50,563 nt of DNA from Clostridia bacterium (GTDB lineage: Bacteria; Bacillota; Clostridia; Christensenellales; Aristaeellaceae). The notes beneath the pieces were generated by a model that searched no databases, was not told where the DNA came from, and was given only the letters and a program-made list of their open reading frames with translations. Within the stretch, counting starts at the first letter, position 1; the number at the start of each line of letters is the position of its first letter. The stretch covers positions 1-50,563 of the forward strand of contig JAFQKQ010000104.1 in NCBI GenBank assembly GCA_017396845.1. The letters run 5' to 3'. Positions 50,555 to 50,563 of this stretch are shown here, piece by piece. A program made the translations under genes and the position numbers.

Positions 50555-50563
50555 CTATGGATG

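Overview
The window looks like chromosomal DNA of a carbohydrate-fermenting member of the Clostridia, possibly an uncultured gut lineage. Reasons: an infC-rpmI-rplT operon with an L20-type leader, two LplB/LplC-type sugar ABC importers, a YtrA-type GntR/ABC module, a SpoIIE/RsbW-like pair, and strong AGGAGG ribosome binding sites with sigma-A promoters. Taxonomy is inferred; no rRNA marker is present. Gene starts were set by ribosome binding site position, so several differ from the longest open frame.

Layout. 1-573: intergenic hairpins only. 574-2940 (-): GH9 hydrolase. 3134-6378 (-): methionine ABC importer operon metN-metI-metQ, preceded by a consensus promoter, a 27-residue leader peptide with ten methionines, and a strong intrinsic terminator before metN. 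This looks like ribosome-mediated methionine attenuation and is the main find of the window. 6479-7642 (+): divergent M20 amidohydrolase. 7750-11694 (+): promoter, PfkB sugar kinase, 6-phosphogluconate dehydrogenase, LarA-like nickel-pincer racemase/epimerase and terminator, a probable aldonate catabolic operon. 11829-18986 (+): sugar-import operon (solute-binding protein, TIM-barrel hydrolase-like protein, two permeases, membrane-bound AraC regulator). 18990-27892 (-): GH2, SDR, iron alcohol dehydrogenase, GH9 and GH38 genes. 28159-29491 (-): infC-rpmI-rplT with an attenuator leader and a probable AUC start for infC. 29531-34966 (+): pepF, GNAT, sulfatase, D,D-carboxypeptidase. 35190-43978: AraC regulator (-) divergent from a second sugar-import operon (+) with two MDR oxidoreductases, two permeases, a binding protein, a Gfo/Idh oxidoreductase and an epimerase. 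44287-44362 (-): tRNA-Thr(GGT). 44496-47440 (-): M55 aminopeptidase and a decayed RsbW-like ATPase/SpoIIE phosphatase pair. 48078-49985 (-): GntR-ABC module with a perfect palindromic operator. 50247-50563: a 42-bp copy of the tRNA-Thr 3' half and a hairpin-rich terminated stretch that may be a small RNA.

How it fits together. Two binding-protein-dependent importers probably bring in plant-type oligosaccharides. The hydrolases (two GH9, GH38, GH2, the sulfatase) lack visible signal peptides and so probably act on imported fragments in the cytoplasm. The oxidoreductases and the kinase/Gnd/LarA operon would process released sugars or sugar acids. AraC-type regulators and cre-like sites suggest substrate induction plus catabolite control.
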